A stretch of 38,563 nucleotides of DNA from Rhodobacterales bacterium 56_14_T64 (GTDB lineage Bacteria > Pseudomonadota > Alphaproteobacteria > Rhodobacterales > Rhodobacteraceae), in contig MAAY01000037.1 of assembly GCA_002162795.1 (NCBI GenBank), forward strand, positions 27,572 through 66,134, given 5' to 3'. Position 1 is the first letter of the stretch. Each line of letters begins with the position of its first letter. A program made the translations under genes and the position numbers. The notes under the pieces were generated by a model. It ran no database searches. It was not told the origin of the DNA and saw only the letters and a list, made by a program, of their open reading frames with translations. Of the stretch, positions 17,601-26,855 are shown one piece after another.

Positions 17601-18194
17601 TTAGCTGATGCTGTCATACAGAGAAAATTCATCGCAACATTTGCGGCGCAAAATGTCTTCGACTTGCGACGACAAATGTATATCCATCGCTGGGCTGACA
17701 TTTTCGTTCTTGAGGTCCATAGTTGTGGACAATCTCGCCTCTAAAAATTCAATCAACCTGCCCTGGTCTTCATAGCGAAATAAGTGGCTCACAGCACAGC
17801 CATTGGGTTGGGTTTCAAGAAATCTGGCCTGACTGCCGACATTTGCAAACCCTGGTCGCTTACCCTTGCAATAGGCCAGGATAAAGTCGTCAAAACTGAC
17901 ATGGGTGGTCGCGTTTTCCTTACCCTCCATAAAGGGGCGCCGTCTGAATCTGTACCAACTCCCCAGCCAACTGATCGGTTCTCGCATAACTGCGACGACG
18001 TCCATTTCAACATCGCAGACCTTTTGAAACATAGGTCGGATCCACCGATTGTAGCGATACAGCGGCGCATGTTTCAGTTCTGGCGGATCCGAGATCACAA
18101 TATCAGCGCGATCCCGCAAGGCAGTGTGAAAAGCCGTTGTTCCCGTTTTGGGGACCGACAGTAGAACCAGTCGTTCTTTGAAAAATACCAGCAT
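17601..18194 (-). CDS. Sulfotransferase-family protein (PAPS-dependent type)
   Basis: The 197-residue protein has the 5'-phosphosulfate loop LSVPKTGTTAFH (12-23) near the N-terminus and a 3'-phosphate motif VMREPISWLGSWYRFRRR (about 69-86), the two hallmarks of PAPS-dependent sulfotransferases. A trailing cysteine pair lies near the C-terminus. It is shorter than most family members. The acceptor is unknown; such proteins in marine alphaproteobacteria are often linked to surface glycans or lipids. It is divergent from recA and shares about 190 bp of upstream DNA with it. Confidence 0.75.
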   Translation of the reverse strand: MLVFFKERLVLLSVPKTGTTAFHTALRDRADIVISDPPELKHAPLYRYNRWIRPMFQKVCDVEMDVVAVMREPISWLGSWYRFRRRPFMEGKENATTHVSFDDFILAYCKGKRPGFANVGSQARFLETQPNGCAVSHLFRYEDQGRLIEFLEARLSTTMDLKNENVSPAMDIHLSSQVEDILRRKCCDEFSLYDSIS

Positions 18195-18285
18195 CGTAAA
18201 GTTCCGGTTAAAAAAATCATATGGTTAACGGTTGTAAACCATTCGTTGACAGTATGGACAAACACTAAGGGAGGGAAGTTTTCAT

Positions 18286-18314
18286 TTGCAATGTTCTCGC
18301 TTTAGTCCCATAAG
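18286..18314 (+). promoter_or_regulatory. Candidate recA promoter
   Basis: TTGCAA (18286-18291) and CATAAG (18309-18314) are spaced by 17 bp and match sigma-70 elements at 4 of 6 positions each. The SOS box begins at the next base, so LexA would cover the transcription start. An alternative -35, TTGACA at 18246, lacks a well-placed -10. Confidence 0.35.
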
Positions 18315-18329
18315 GAACAAGAAGAGAAC
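18315..18329. promoter_or_regulatory. LexA SOS box of recA (alphaproteobacterial type)
   Basis: GAAC-AAGAAGA-GAAC (18315-18329), read on the other strand as GTTC-N7-GTTC, is a perfect match to the direct-repeat LexA box of alphaproteobacteria. It lies 56 bp upstream of the recA ATG at 18386. Confidence 0.85.
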
Positions 18330-18385
18330 AAAGCAGTGATTGCCGCCCGGGCAATGGTGTGACACATAGAGAGGGACAAGGGAAT

Positions 18386-19450
18386 ATGGCGGATCTTTTG
18401 ACCATGAAAGACAAGAAAAGCGGCGACAAGCAAAAGGCGCTGGATAGCGCTCTGGCGCAGATTGAACGGCAGTTCGGCAAGGGTTCGATCATGAAGTTTG
18501 GCGACAATGCCATTCCGGAGATTGAGGCCAGTTCAACTGGATCGTTGGGGTTGGACATTGCACTTGGCATTGGTGGCTTGCCGATGGGGCGGATTGTTGA
18601 AATCTACGGGCCTGAAAGCTCGGGCAAGACAACATTGACGCTACATTGTGTTGCTGAGCAACAGAAAAAAGGCGGTGTTTGTGCCTTTGTGGACGCGGAA
18701 CATGCACTTGACCCGATGTATGCGCAAAAACTGGGTGTGAACTTGGAAGAGCTGCTAATCTCGCAGCCCGACACAGGTGAACAGGCCCTTGAAATCACCG
18801 ACACTCTGGTGCGCTCTGGCGCGGTCAACATGATCGTAGTTGATTCCGTGGCGGCACTGATCCCCAAGTCTGAGCTTGAGGGCGACATGGGCGACAGTAG
18901 CCTTGGGGTGCAAGCGCGTCTGATGAGCCAGGCAATGCGCAAGCTGACTGGGTCTATCAGCAAGTCTAAATGTATGGTGATCTTTATCAACCAGATCCGC
19001 ATGAAGATTGGCGTGATGTTTGGCTCGCCGGAAACCACCACCGGTGGTAACGCGTTGAAGTTCTACTCCTCGGTACGTCTGGATATTCGCCGCATTGGCG
19101 CCATCAAGGACCGTGACGAGGTTGTTGGCAACGCCACCCGGGTGAAAGTGGTCAAAAACAAAGTGGCTCCGCCGTTTAAGCAGGTGGAATTCGACATCAT
19201 GTATGGCGAAGGCATCTCAAAAATGGGTGAACTTCTGGATCTTGGAGTTGCGGCCGGTGTGGTCAATAAATCTGGCTCCTGGTTCAGCTATGGTGACGAA
19301 CGGATTGGTCAGGGTCGTGAAAACGCGAAAACCTATCTGCGCGAACATATGCATATCGCCATCGATATCGAAGACAAGATCCGTGCGGCGCACGGGCTGG
19401 AGTTTGATCGTCCCGATTTGGGCGACAAGGATGATATCCTCGAGGCTTAA
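18386..19450 (+). CDS. recA: RecA recombinase
   Basis: RecA forms filaments on single-stranded DNA, performs strand exchange and triggers LexA self-cleavage. The start is placed at ATG 18386 ([12 protein letters not shown]), the usual start in this group, giving 354 residues; the in-frame GTG at 18359 would add nine unsupported residues. Walker A is GPESSGKT (75-82), catalytic Glu105 lies in DAEHALD, Walker B-type VVDSVAAL and the L1/L2 loops follow ([14 protein letters not shown] and [17 protein letters not shown]). An SOS box precedes it and a strong terminator follows. Confidence 0.98.
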   Translation: MADLLTMKDKKSGDKQKALDSALAQIERQFGKGSIMKFGDNAIPEIEASSTGSLGLDIALGIGGLPMGRIVEIYGPESSGKTTLTLHCVAEQQKKGGVCAFVDAEHALDPMYAQKLGVNLEELLISQPDTGEQALEITDTLVRSGAVNMIVVDSVAALIPKSELEGDMGDSSLGVQARLMSQAMRKLTGSISKSKCMVIFINQIRMKIGVMFGSPETTTGGNALKFYSSVRLDIRRIGAIKDRDEVVGNATRVKVVKNKVAPPFKQVEFDIMYGEGISKMGELLDLGVAAGVVNKSGSWFSYGDERIGQGRENAKTYLREHMHIAIDIEDKIRAAHGLEFDRPDLGDKDDILEA

Positions 19451-19474
19451 ACCTCTCTGAATATAATCAAATTG

Positions 19475-19502
19475 GGGTGCAGCGTTGCTTGCACCCTTTT
19501 TT
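19475..19502 (+). terminator. Rho-independent terminator of recA
   Basis: GGGTGCA (19475-19481) pairs with TGCACCC (19490-19496), followed at once by TTTTTT (19497-19502). It lies 25 bp after the recA stop and about 95 bp before alaS, separating the two transcription units. Confidence 0.88.
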
Positions 19503-19597
19503 CGTTAGGGTTGGACCACTGGCAACTGTGGACAGCGCGGGGCGCGACAGCTACACCTGCTCGGAACGCTGTCCAATGCCCGTCAAGAGACCCAAAA

Positions 19598-22258
19598 ATG
19601 CCAACTCTGAACGATATCCGCTCCACCTTTCTGAACTATTATTCCAAACAAGGTCACGAGGTGGTGGCATCCAGTCCATTGGTGCCGCGCAATGATCCGA
19701 CATTGATGTTTGTCAATTCAGGCATGGTACAGTTCAAGAACCTGTTTACGGGAGTTGAAAAACGCGACTATTCCCGGGCGACCTCTGCACAAAAATGCGT
19801 TAGGGCTGGTGGTAAGCACAACGATCTCGACAATGTTGGCTATACCGCTCGGCACCATACATTCTTTGAAATGCTGGGGAACTTCAGCTTTGGAGCCTAC
19901 TTCAAAGAAGAGGCAATCTCTTATGCATGGGAGCTTCTGACCAAGGAATTCGACATCCCCAAGGATAAGTTGTTGGTGACCGTCTATCACACCGATGACG
20001 AGGCGGCCGACATTTGGAAGAAAGTCGCAGGGTTTAGTGATGACCGGATTATCCGGATCCCGACCAGTGACAATTTCTGGCAGATGGGTCCGACCGGTCC
20101 CTGTGGTCCGTGTACCGAGATTTTCTTTGATCACGGCGACCACATTCCAGGCGGACCTCCGGGCAGCCCAGATGAAGACGGCGATCGGTTCATCGAGATC
20201 TGGAACGTGGTGTTCATGCAAAATGAGCAGTTCGAAGACGGCTCAATGTCAGCGCTGGACATGCAGTCAATTGATACCGGCATGGGGCTGGAGCGCATTG
20301 GCGCACTGTTGCAGGGCAGTCATGATAACTATGACACTGACCTGTTCAAAACTCTGATTGAGGCTTCGGCCAACGCCACGTCGGTTGATCCATATGGTGA
20401 CCAAAACGTTCATCACCGGGTGATCGCCGATCACCTTCGCTCGACCTCGTTTCTGCTTGCCGATGGGGTGATGCCATCAAACGACGGCCGTGGTTATGTG
20501 CTGCGTCGGATCATGCGCCGCGCCATGCGCCATGCGCATTTGCTGGGTGCCAAGGATCCGGTGATGTACCAGTTGGTACCGACATTGGTGCAACAAATGG
20601 GTGCCGCATATCCTGAACTGGGCCAAGCACAAGCACTGATCGAAGAAACTCTGCTGCAGGAAGAGACACGATTTAAGCAAACGTTGGATCGTGGGTTGAA
20701 ACTGCTGGATGACGAATTGGACTCTTTGGAGCAGGGCGCTCCGTTGCCTGGTGCCGCCGCATTCAAATTGTATGACACCTTTGGATTCCCATTGGATTTG
20801 ACCCAAGATGCGCTGCGCGAAAAGGGTCGTACAGTTGATACCGATGGTTTTGATACTGCAATGGCCGAGCAAAAAGCCAAGGCACGTGCTGCTTGGACTG
20901 GCTCGGGAGAGGCGGCTGATAGCACCATTTGGTTTGATATTGCGGAAGCTCATGGCTCCACCGATTTTCTTGGCTATGACACTGAGCAGGCCGAGGGGCA
21001 GATCGCCACTCTGGTTCAAGACGGAACCGAAGTAAAATCCGCCAATCTGGGTGAGACGGTTCAGATCATTCTGAACCAAAGCCCTTTTTATGCTGAGTCT
21101 GGCGGCCAAGTCGGCGATAGCGGCGTGATCCGTACCGATAGCGGTGTGGCGAAGGTGACGATAACCCGAAAGACTGCAGGTGTGTTCAGTCACAGTGCTG
21201 AGGTAACCGAGGGTCGGATTGATGCAGGCACAGCTGCACAGCTGCAGGTCGATCACGCGCGTCGTACAGCCATTCGTGCAAATCACTCGGTGACACACCT
21301 TTTGCACGAAGCCCTGCGCGATGCATTGGGAGAGCATGTTGCACAACGTGGTTCGCTGAATGCGGCTGATCGTCTTCGGTTTGACTTTAGCCACTCCAAG
21401 GCACTGTCGGCTGAAGAATTGTCCAAAGTTGCCACTGATGTGAATACCTATATCCGCCAAAACACCGTGGTTGAAACTCGCATTATGACGCCAGATGACG
21501 CGCGCGAAATTGGGGCTCAAGCCCTGTTTGGTGAAAAATACGGTGATGAAGTTCGTGTGGTGTCTATGGGCCAAGCCGATACAGGCAAAGGGCGCGATGG
21601 CATGACCTATTCGATCGAGCTGTGTGGTGGGACCCACGTGAAGCAGACCGGCGATATTGGCACTTTTGTATTACTTGGGGACAGCGCCTCTTCGTCTGGT
21701 GTTCGCCGGATTGAAGCTCTGACTGGCGCTGCGGCCTTTGCTCATCTTGAGAGAGAATCTGCACGATTGGCCGCCGTAACAGGCGCATTGAAAGCGCAGT
21801 CGGATGAAGTTGTTGATCGCCTTAAATCGCTGATGGACGACCGTAAATCTTTGCAGAATGAGGTTGCCCAACTGCGCCGGGAATTGGCGATGTCTGGTGG
21901 TGCTGGGCAGGGCGGCGGTCAAGACGCGAAAAAAGTCAACGGGGTAGCCTTTTTGGCTCAGGTGCTGACTGGTGTGTCCGGTCGTGACTTGCCCGCCCTT
22001 ATTGACGAACACAAAGAGCGTTTGGGATCAGGCGCTGTATTGTTGATTGCGGACACAGGTGGCAAGGCGGCTGTGGCCGCAGGCGTCACCAAGGATCTGA
22101 CAGGCAGCCTGTCGGCTGTGGATCTGGTCAAGGCGGCTGTGGTCGAATTGGGTGGAAAGGGCGGTGGCGGCCGTCCGGACATGGCGCAGGGCGGCGGTAG
22201 GGACGCAACAAATTCAGAAGCGGCGATTAAAGCTGCGGAAAACGTGCTGGGAGGATAA
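19598..22258 (+). CDS. alaS: Alanyl-tRNA synthetase
   Basis: AlaRS charges tRNA-Ala. The start is ATG 19598 ([15 protein letters not shown]), the universal AlaRS opening, giving 886 residues; the frame is open from 19472, but those codons cover the recA terminator. Class II catalytic motifs lie near the N-terminus ([28 protein letters not shown]). The editing domain has zinc ligands in HSVTH (563-567) and CGGTH (676-680). The C-Ala region contains a Gly-rich stretch (about 765-775) and ends with [13 protein letters not shown], which also matches the DHHA1 domain end. All domains are intact. Confidence 0.98.
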   Translation: MPTLNDIRSTFLNYYSKQGHEVVASSPLVPRNDPTLMFVNSGMVQFKNLFTGVEKRDYSRATSAQKCVRAGGKHNDLDNVGYTARHHTFFEMLGNFSFGAYFKEEAISYAWELLTKEFDIPKDKLLVTVYHTDDEAADIWKKVAGFSDDRIIRIPTSDNFWQMGPTGPCGPCTEIFFDHGDHIPGGPPGSPDEDGDRFIEIWNVVFMQNEQFEDGSMSALDMQSIDTGMGLERIGALLQGSHDNYDTDLFKTLIEASANATSVDPYGDQNVHHRVIADHLRSTSFLLADGVMPSNDGRGYVLRRIMRRAMRHAHLLGAKDPVMYQLVPTLVQQMGAAYPELGQAQALIEETLLQEETRFKQTLDRGLKLLDDELDSLEQGAPLPGAAAFKLYDTFGFPLDLTQDALREKGRTVDTDGFDTAMAEQKAKARAAWTGSGEAADSTIWFDIAEAHGSTDFLGYDTEQAEGQIATLVQDGTEVKSANLGETVQIILNQSPFYAESGGQVGDSGVIRTDSGVAKVTITRKTAGVFSHSAEVTEGRIDAGTAAQLQVDHARRTAIRANHSVTHLLHEALRDALGEHVAQRGSLNAADRLRFDFSHSKALSAEELSKVATDVNTYIRQNTVVETRIMTPDDAREIGAQALFGEKYGDEVRVVSMGQADTGKGRDGMTYSIELCGGTHVKQTGDIGTFVLLGDSASSSGVRRIEALTGAAAFAHLERESARLAAVTGALKAQSDEVVDRLKSLMDDRKSLQNEVAQLRRELAMSGGAGQGGGQDAKKVNGVAFLAQVLTGVSGRDLPALIDEHKERLGSGAVLLIADTGGKAAVAAGVTKDLTGSLSAVDLVKAAVVELGGKGGGGRPDMAQGGGRDATNSEAAIKAAENVLGG

Positions 22259-22259
22259 T

Positions 22260-22547
22260 ATGGGCGCACTTTGGATTGCACATGTAACGGTGACCGACGC
22301 CGAAGCATACGGAAAATATGCGGAATTGGCGGGACCCGCGATTGCCAAACACGGCGGAGAGTTCATCGCACGTGGTGGCCGGTTCGTTCAGCTAGAGGGC
22401 AAGGAACGGCCGCGTAATGTTGTGGCCAAGTTTCCCAGCGTTGATGCTGCAGTTGAATGCTACCATAGTCCCGAATATCAACAGGCTTTGACCCATGCTC
22501 GCGGAGCATCCGAACGCGAGTTGATGGTGGTGGAGACCAGCGAGTAG
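22260..22547 (+). CDS. DUF1330 family protein (dimeric ferredoxin-like fold)
   Basis: This 95-residue protein begins MGALWIAHVTVTDAEAYGKY and has the DUF1330 pattern: HGGEFIARGGRFVQLEG in the middle, and FPSVDAAVECYHSPEYQQAL towards the end. The fold is a dimeric alpha-beta barrel; no reaction is established for most members. The start is ATG 22260, with GGGAGG at 22249-22254 inside the end of alaS and only one base between the alaS stop and this ATG, so the two are co-transcribed and probably coupled. It ends at a strong bidirectional terminator. Confidence 0.85.
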   Translation: MGALWIAHVTVTDAEAYGKYAELAGPAIAKHGGEFIARGGRFVQLEGKERPRNVVAKFPSVDAAVECYHSPEYQQALTHARGASERELMVVETSE

Positions 22548-22594
22548 GCAAGTCTTCTTGGTTATTCGTTTGTGTCAGTGAGTGTTACTAAAAC

Positions 22595-22633
22595 AAAATG
22601 GGCGTCGGATTTTTCCGGTGCCCATTTTATTTT
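22595..22633. terminator. Strong terminator after the alaS-DUF1330 unit
   Basis: AAAATGGGC (22595-22603) pairs with GCCCATTTT (22620-22628); the stem continues inward through two G-T wobbles and CGGA/TCCG to a 4-nt loop of Ts at 22610-22613, about 16 bp in all. T-rich DNA follows on the plus strand and A-rich DNA precedes it, so it could act in both directions. Confidence 0.85.
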
Positions 22634-22639
22634 ACAGTG

Positions 22640-22665
22640 AAAAAAGGGCGCCACGTTGGGCGCCC
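22640..22665 (-). terminator. Rho-independent terminator of typA
   Basis: On the minus strand GGGCGCC (22665-22659) pairs with GGCGCCC (22652-22646) around a 6-nt loop, followed by six Ts (22645-22640). It begins 9 bp after the typA stop. Confidence 0.88.
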
Positions 22666-22673
22666 AAATCTCA

Positions 22674-24494
22674 TTAGCCGGCTGCGCGAGACGCGCGTTT
22701 ACGCTCATGCGGGTCCAGGTGACGCTTGCGCAGGCGAATTGCGTTTGGTGTGACCTCGACCAATTCATCATTGTCGATATAGGCAATCGACTGTTCCAGC
22801 GACAGGGTGATCGGGGTGGTCAAGCGTACAGCTTCGTCGGTGCCAGAGGCCCGAACGTTAGTCAGCTTTTTGCCCTTCAGCGGGTTCACTTCCAGATCGT
22901 TCTCACGGCTGTGCTCGCCGATGATCATGCCCTGATAGATATCTGCCTGAGCGCCAATGAACATTTTTCCACGCTCTTCGAGGTTCCACAGCGCGAACGC
23001 CACCGACTGACCATTTTCCATCGAGATCAGTACACCAGCGCGGCGGCCTGGGATCTTACCTTTGTAGGGAGCCCACTCGTGAAATACCCGGTTCAGTACG
23101 CCCGTGCCACGGGTATCAGTCATGAATTCGCCCTGGTAACCGATCAACCCGCGCGATGGTACATGCGCGATGATGCGCGTCTTGCCCGCACCGGCTGGCT
23201 TCATCTCGGTCAGTGCCCCCTTGCGAACGCCTGTCAATTTTTCGATCACAACGCCCGAGTATTCATCATCGACATCGATGGTGACTTCTTCGACGGGCTC
23301 ATGGCGTTCGCCGTCGATGTCACGGAACAGAACCTGCGGCCGCGAGATTGACAGTTCAAAGCCCTCGCGACGCATGTTTTCGATCAAAACGCCCATTTGC
23401 AATTCGCCACGGCCGGCCACTTCAAAGGCGTCGCCGCCTGGGGTGTCGGTGATGCGGATGGCAACGTTGGTTTCTGCTTCTTTCAGCAGACGGTTACGGA
23501 TCACACGTGACTGCACTTTTTTACCATCACGGCCAGCCAGAGGGCTGTCGTTGATGCCAAAGGTGACAGTGATAGTCGGCGGGTCAATCGGCTGCGCTTC
23601 AAGCGCCTCGGTGACATCGGGATGCACGATACTATCAGCCACAGTAGCCGTTGCCATACCGGCAATTGACACGATGTCCCCAGCTTCGGCCACGTCGATC
23701 GCCTGCTGTTCCAAGCCGCGGAAGGCCATGACCTTAGTGACCCGGAAGTTTTCGATCAAAGTTCCGTCGCGCGACAGGCCCTTCATGGTTTCGCCGACCT
23801 TCACAGTGCCACTTTCGACACGGCCGGTAAGCATGCGGCCGATGAAAGCATCGTGGCCCAGCGTGGTGGCCAACATCCGGAATGGCTCGTCTTTGCGGGT
23901 TTGCTGTTCTGGGGCAGGGACATGCTCAACAATCAGGTCGAACATTGCTGACAGGTCCTTGCGTGGTCCGTCGAGCTCCATATCAGCCCAGCCAGAACGG
24001 CCGGAAGCGTACATAGTGGGGAAATCAAGCTGCTCGTCCGTAGCGCCCAGATTGGCAAACAGATCGAAACACTCATTCAGTGCGCGGTCTGGCTCACCAT
24101 CGGGTTTGTCGACTTTATTGACGACTACGATCGGCTTTAGCCCCAGCGCAAGTGCTTTGGCAGTCACAAATTTGGTCTGTGGCATCGGGCCTTCAGCGGC
24201 GTCCACCAGCAGCACAACGCCGTCTACCATCGACAGGATCCGTTCAACTTCGCCGCCGAAATCGGCGTGGCCGGGGGTGTCGACGATATTGATGCGAGTG
24301 CCTTTCCACTCCACCGAGGTGGCTTTGGCAAGGATGGTGATGCCGCGTTCACGTTCCAGATCATTGGAATCCATGGCCCGTTCAGCCACTGCCTGGTTGT
24401 CACGGAAAACACCGGATTGTTTCAGCATCTCATCCACCAGGGTAGTTTTACCGTGGTCCACGTGAGCAATGATCGCGATGTTGCGCAGTTCCAT
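22674..24494 (-). CDS. typA: TypA/BipA ribosome-associated translational GTPase
   Basis: TypA is an EF-G-like GTPase needed for ribosome assembly and stress or low-temperature growth. The 606 residues show G1 [11 protein letters not shown] (10-20), the switch I RGITI segment, G3 [15 protein letters not shown]4 NKVDKPD, then domain II, the EF-G-like domains III and V ([23 protein letters not shown]), and the TypA-specific C-terminal domain ending in [20 protein letters not shown]. Length and motifs are intact. It is a single-gene unit with its own terminator. Confidence 0.97.
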   Translation of the reverse strand: MELRNIAIIAHVDHGKTTLVDEMLKQSGVFRDNQAVAERAMDSNDLERERGITILAKATSVEWKGTRINIVDTPGHADFGGEVERILSMVDGVVLLVDAAEGPMPQTKFVTAKALALGLKPIVVVNKVDKPDGEPDRALNECFDLFANLGATDEQLDFPTMYASGRSGWADMELDGPRKDLSAMFDLIVEHVPAPEQQTRKDEPFRMLATTLGHDAFIGRMLTGRVESGTVKVGETMKGLSRDGTLIENFRVTKVMAFRGLEQQAIDVAEAGDIVSIAGMATATVADSIVHPDVTEALEAQPIDPPTITVTFGINDSPLAGRDGKKVQSRVIRNRLLKEAETNVAIRITDTPGGDAFEVAGRGELQMGVLIENMRREGFELSISRPQVLFRDIDGERHEPVEEVTIDVDDEYSGVVIEKLTGVRKGALTEMKPAGAGKTRIIAHVPSRGLIGYQGEFMTDTRGTGVLNRVFHEWAPYKGKIPGRRAGVLISMENGQSVAFALWNLEERGKMFIGAQADIYQGMIIGEHSRENDLEVNPLKGKKLTNVRASGTDEAVRLTTPITLSLEQSIAYIDNDELVEVTPNAIRLRKRHLDPHERKRASRAAG

Positions 24495-24619
24495 GAAGTC
24501 AGCCTTTGTAAGGGAGTTGATGCGCCCATAGCGTGATCGCCAGCCAAAGGCCAGAGAAAATGCATCTTCGCGACATCATAGCCGCCATGATTTTCCCGAC
24601 GTGCCTTCGGACCTACAGT

Positions 24620-24955
24620 TCAGTGACCAGAGGATTTCGAAAATAGATGAATGATCAGGATGCCAATCACGATCAGTACCATCCCAAAAACCGCTGGTAG
24701 ATCCAAATGTTGGTCAAAAACCACATAGCCAATTGCGGCAATCATGACGATACCCAGCCCGGACCAAATCGCATAAACTATTCCCACTGGCATATACCGC
24801 AGAGTCAGTCCCATCATGTAGAATGAAAAGCCATAGGCCGCCAGGACAAGCAGCGACGGCAGAAGCCGAGAGAATTGCTGGCTGGCTTGTAGGGCTGTGG
24901 TGCCTATGGTCTCGGCCACGACGGCGACAATCAGGTATAGATACTGGACGGGCAT
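24620..24955 (-). CDS. Small multidrug resistance (SMR) family transporter
   Basis: A four-helix membrane protein of 111 residues, the SMR length. MPVQYLYLIVAVVAETIGTTAL holds the conserved helix 1 glutamate (Glu15), and YAIWSGLGIVMIA is the helix 3 signature with its Trp. These proteins export cationic compounds or guanidinium by proton antiport as antiparallel dimers. The frame is open to 25186, but the extra N-terminal part is not SMR-like, so I start at ATG 24955. No guanidine riboswitch is evident upstream, leaving the subtype (EmrE or Gdx) open. It lies 125 bp beyond the typA start. Confidence 0.88.
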   Translation of the reverse strand: MPVQYLYLIVAVVAETIGTTALQASQQFSRLLPSLLVLAAYGFSFYMMGLTLRYMPVGIVYAIWSGLGIVMIAAIGYVVFDQHLDLPAVFGMVLIVIGILIIHLFSKSSGH

Positions 24956-25209
24956 AATGGGCTTTCGGGGTGAGCTAAGGAAAAACCATCGGAATAATGG
25001 CTGCATAAATTCATACTCAATTCTGCAGGCAATGTAGGTCCAGAAACGGCGATGTTTGTCGCCTGCCGACCGCATTTCACGCTGCAAGCCATAAGAATGA
25101 ACAGCTGATTGTGCGCTGCCACACTCGACCTGTTGGTGCGCCCTGTATAGGGATGGCGATGAGTTGGAAGACTTGACCAACTTCACTCCTGACTGCGAAG
25201 GATACCACC

Positions 25210-25989
25210 ATGTGTCGATGGGCTGCCTATTTGGGAGAAACGATCTTTCTCGAAGATATTATCTCACGTCCTGACCATTCGCTGATCGCCCAAAGCCAAG
25301 AGGCTGAGGAATGCAAAACCTCAACCAATGGGGATGGGTTTGGGGTCGCCTGGTATGACACCCGCCCGGAACCGGGTCTTTACCGTGATGTATATCCGGC
25401 CTGGTCCGACCCAAATCTACGATCCGTGGCGCATCACATCCGATCCGGGCTGTTTCTGGCCCATGTGCGCGCCTCGACTGGCTCAGCAATCAGCCGCAAC
25501 AATTGTCACCCGTTTACTGTCGGCACCTGGAGCTTCATGCACAATGGTCAGGCAGGTGGCTTTGAGCATTTCCGCAAGCAAGCCGATATGTGCGTGCCAG
25601 ATGATTTATACAAGCATCGAAAAGGTGCGACTGATAGCGAAGTTCTGTTTCTGATGGCATTGGGCGAGGGGCTTGATCGAGATCCGAAAGGCGCTCTGAG
25701 CCGCGCAGTTGCACGGTTAGAGAGCCTGTCTCGCCAGCGTGGCAGCACCCCGCATATGCGCCTGTCGGCGGCGTTTTCAGATGGTAAGCGATTGTTTGCG
25801 GTACGGTATTCATCTGATCACATCGCGCCATCCGTCTATTACCGGTGGAGTGAAACCCGACAGGGTTGGGCTGTGGTGTCCGAACCGTTAGAGCCGGACG
25901 AAGATGGTTGGACCGCTCTGGCTCCGGGGGCATTTCTGGAATTAAGCGACAAAGGCGTGTCGCTGTCAGAATTTAATCCGGGTGGTTAG
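25210..25989 (+). CDS. Class II glutamine amidotransferase (YafJ/EgtC-like)
   Basis: The 259-residue protein starts MCRWAAYLGE; after Met removal the exposed Cys2 is the Ntn-hydrolase nucleophile. NGDGFGVAWY (about 40-50), HVRASTGSAISRNNCHPF and WSFMHNGQAGGFE follow the class II order of substrate-binding motifs. It would hydrolyse a gamma-glutamyl amide, but no partner synthase domain or gene is present; EgtC-like enzymes act in ergothioneine synthesis, and no egtB or egtD lies nearby. Its stop overlaps the convergent TetR gene by 3 bp. Confidence 0.88.
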   Translation: MCRWAAYLGETIFLEDIISRPDHSLIAQSQEAEECKTSTNGDGFGVAWYDTRPEPGLYRDVYPAWSDPNLRSVAHHIRSGLFLAHVRASTGSAISRNNCHPFTVGTWSFMHNGQAGGFEHFRKQADMCVPDDLYKHRKGATDSEVLFLMALGEGLDRDPKGALSRAVARLESLSRQRGSTPHMRLSAAFSDGKRLFAVRYSSDHIAPSVYYRWSETRQGWAVVSEPLEPDEDGWTALAPGAFLELSDKGVSLSEFNPGG

Positions 25990-26549
25990 GCGCTTGAGCC
26001 TTCAAGCAATATCTGCGCTACGTTTTTGGCATCCTCGGCTGCTGTTTTGCTTTGGCTGACATGTGTTGCAACGATGGCACCTTCTTTCAGCACCATTAAT
26101 TGACGTGTTAGTTCCTCGGCAGCGCCGTACCCGGCTTCCACAAGCAATTTCTGAATGTGTTCTGCGATCAACAGTTTGTGCTCGGCCGATTGGCGACGGA
26201 TGGCATGGTTCTTGTCTTGAAACTCGCAAGAGGCTTTGATGAACATGCAGCCATGAAATTCGTGGCTAAGGAACCATTCGGCCAACGCGTCAAACATTGC
26301 CAAAACTTGCCCCTTGGGCGTATCGGATAACTCTTCCATCCGCCGCAGCACCATATTGCGAAAAAGTTCGTCCCTTAGGCGAAGCGCGGCCAGGATCAAA
26401 TCCTCTTTGGTTTTGAAGTGCTTGTACATCGAGGTTTTAGATATGCCGGTTTCTTTCACCAACATATCCATACCGGTCGCGTTAAAGCCGTTCTCGTAAA
26501 ACACGGTTAGCGCTTTTTGCACCAACTCATCCCGCTTGTTCGCACGCAT
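25986..26549 (-). CDS. TetR/AcrR-family transcriptional regulator
   Basis: The 187-residue repressor has the N-terminal three-helix DNA-binding domain (1-56): ALTVFYENGFNATGMDMLVKE, then the recognition helix ISKTSMYKHFKTKEDLI. The C-terminal ligand domain (60-187) resembles TetR_C members with LSHEFHGCMFIKASCEF. The ligand is unknown. It converges on the glutamine amidotransferase and has no divergent partner; upstream lies about 300 bp without a gene, which contains a tandem GGTACAT repeat that could be its operator. Confidence 0.88.
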   Translation of the reverse strand: MRANKRDELVQKALTVFYENGFNATGMDMLVKETGISKTSMYKHFKTKEDLILAALRLRDELFRNMVLRRMEELSDTPKGQVLAMFDALAEWFLSHEFHGCMFIKASCEFQDKNHAIRRQSAEHKLLIAEHIQKLLVEAGYGAAEELTRQLMVLKEGAIVATHVSQSKTAAEDAKNVAQILLEGSSA

Positions 26550-26630
26550 CTTGAGACCACCTGGACAATAGCTCTTTTCCTAAGCGTAGAGTGAGCTTGG
26601 CGACACTTCAAGAGAGATCATTGACTGATT

Positions 26631-26644
26631 GGTACATGGTACAT
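26631..26644. repeat. Tandem repeat GGTACAT x2, possible TetR operator
   Basis: GGTACATGGTACAT occupies 26631-26644. Since GTAC is self-complementary, the unit also forms an inverted GTAC-ATG-GTAC. It lies about 85 bp upstream of the tetR start on the minus strand, a plausible autoregulatory site. No functional evidence exists in the sequence. Confidence 0.35.
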
Positions 26645-26828
26645 GAGGGCTGCTCTCAGTTGATCCAACATCGGAAATCAGAAATGTGGAGGTCTTTAAG
26701 GGGGGAAGGTGAGGCCATGACTTAAAATTATTCATGGCATTGAACCATTTACAGTCCACAGGATGACAGAAAATGCATCGGTTCTGGTCTTGTCAGTTTT
26801 GCGACGGCCTCGATAAACGATGAGTGAC

Positions 26829-26846
26829 CCGGCGGTATCGCCGGGC
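26829..26846 (-). terminator. Hairpin after ornithine cyclodeaminase
   Basis: CCCGGCG (26829-26835) pairs with CGCCGGG (26840-26846) around a 4-nt loop, 9 bp beyond the stop of the minus-strand gene. No T run follows, so it may be a Rho-assisted end or a 3' stabiliser. Confidence 0.4.
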
Positions 26847-26855
26847 CAATTGTTG

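Larger units (their letters stand above)
26550..26855. other. Intergenic region without a recognised gene
   Basis: About 306 bp between the TetR start and the ornithine cyclodeaminase stop. Short frames here look like chance. It holds the tandem GGTACAT repeat (26631-26644), probably in the tetR promoter, and a GC-rich hairpin at 26829-26846 after the cyclodeaminase gene. Confidence 0.6.

Noticed and set aside
18204-18240. TTAA-rich sequence near 18210-18240 as a second CtrA site
   Set aside because: The TTAA copies are not spaced by 7 bp, and the second half reads TAAAC rather than TTAA.
19472-19597. Longer alaS start
   Set aside because: The extra codons cover the recA terminator and are unlike Ala[10 protein letters not shown] at 19598 is the conserved start.
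20477-21637. 386-codon minus-strand frame inside alaS
   Set aside because: It is antisense to a complete AlaRS with all motifs intact and has no family features of its own.
23170-24465. Long plus-strand open frame of 431 codons opposite typA
   Set aside because: It is a Ser/Pro-rich antisense shadow of an intact, well-conserved GTPase gene, with no recognisable motif.
24956-25186. N-terminal extension of the SMR transporter frame
   Set aside because: The 77 extra residues are polar and unlike SMR proteins; ATG 24955 gives the normal family length and start.
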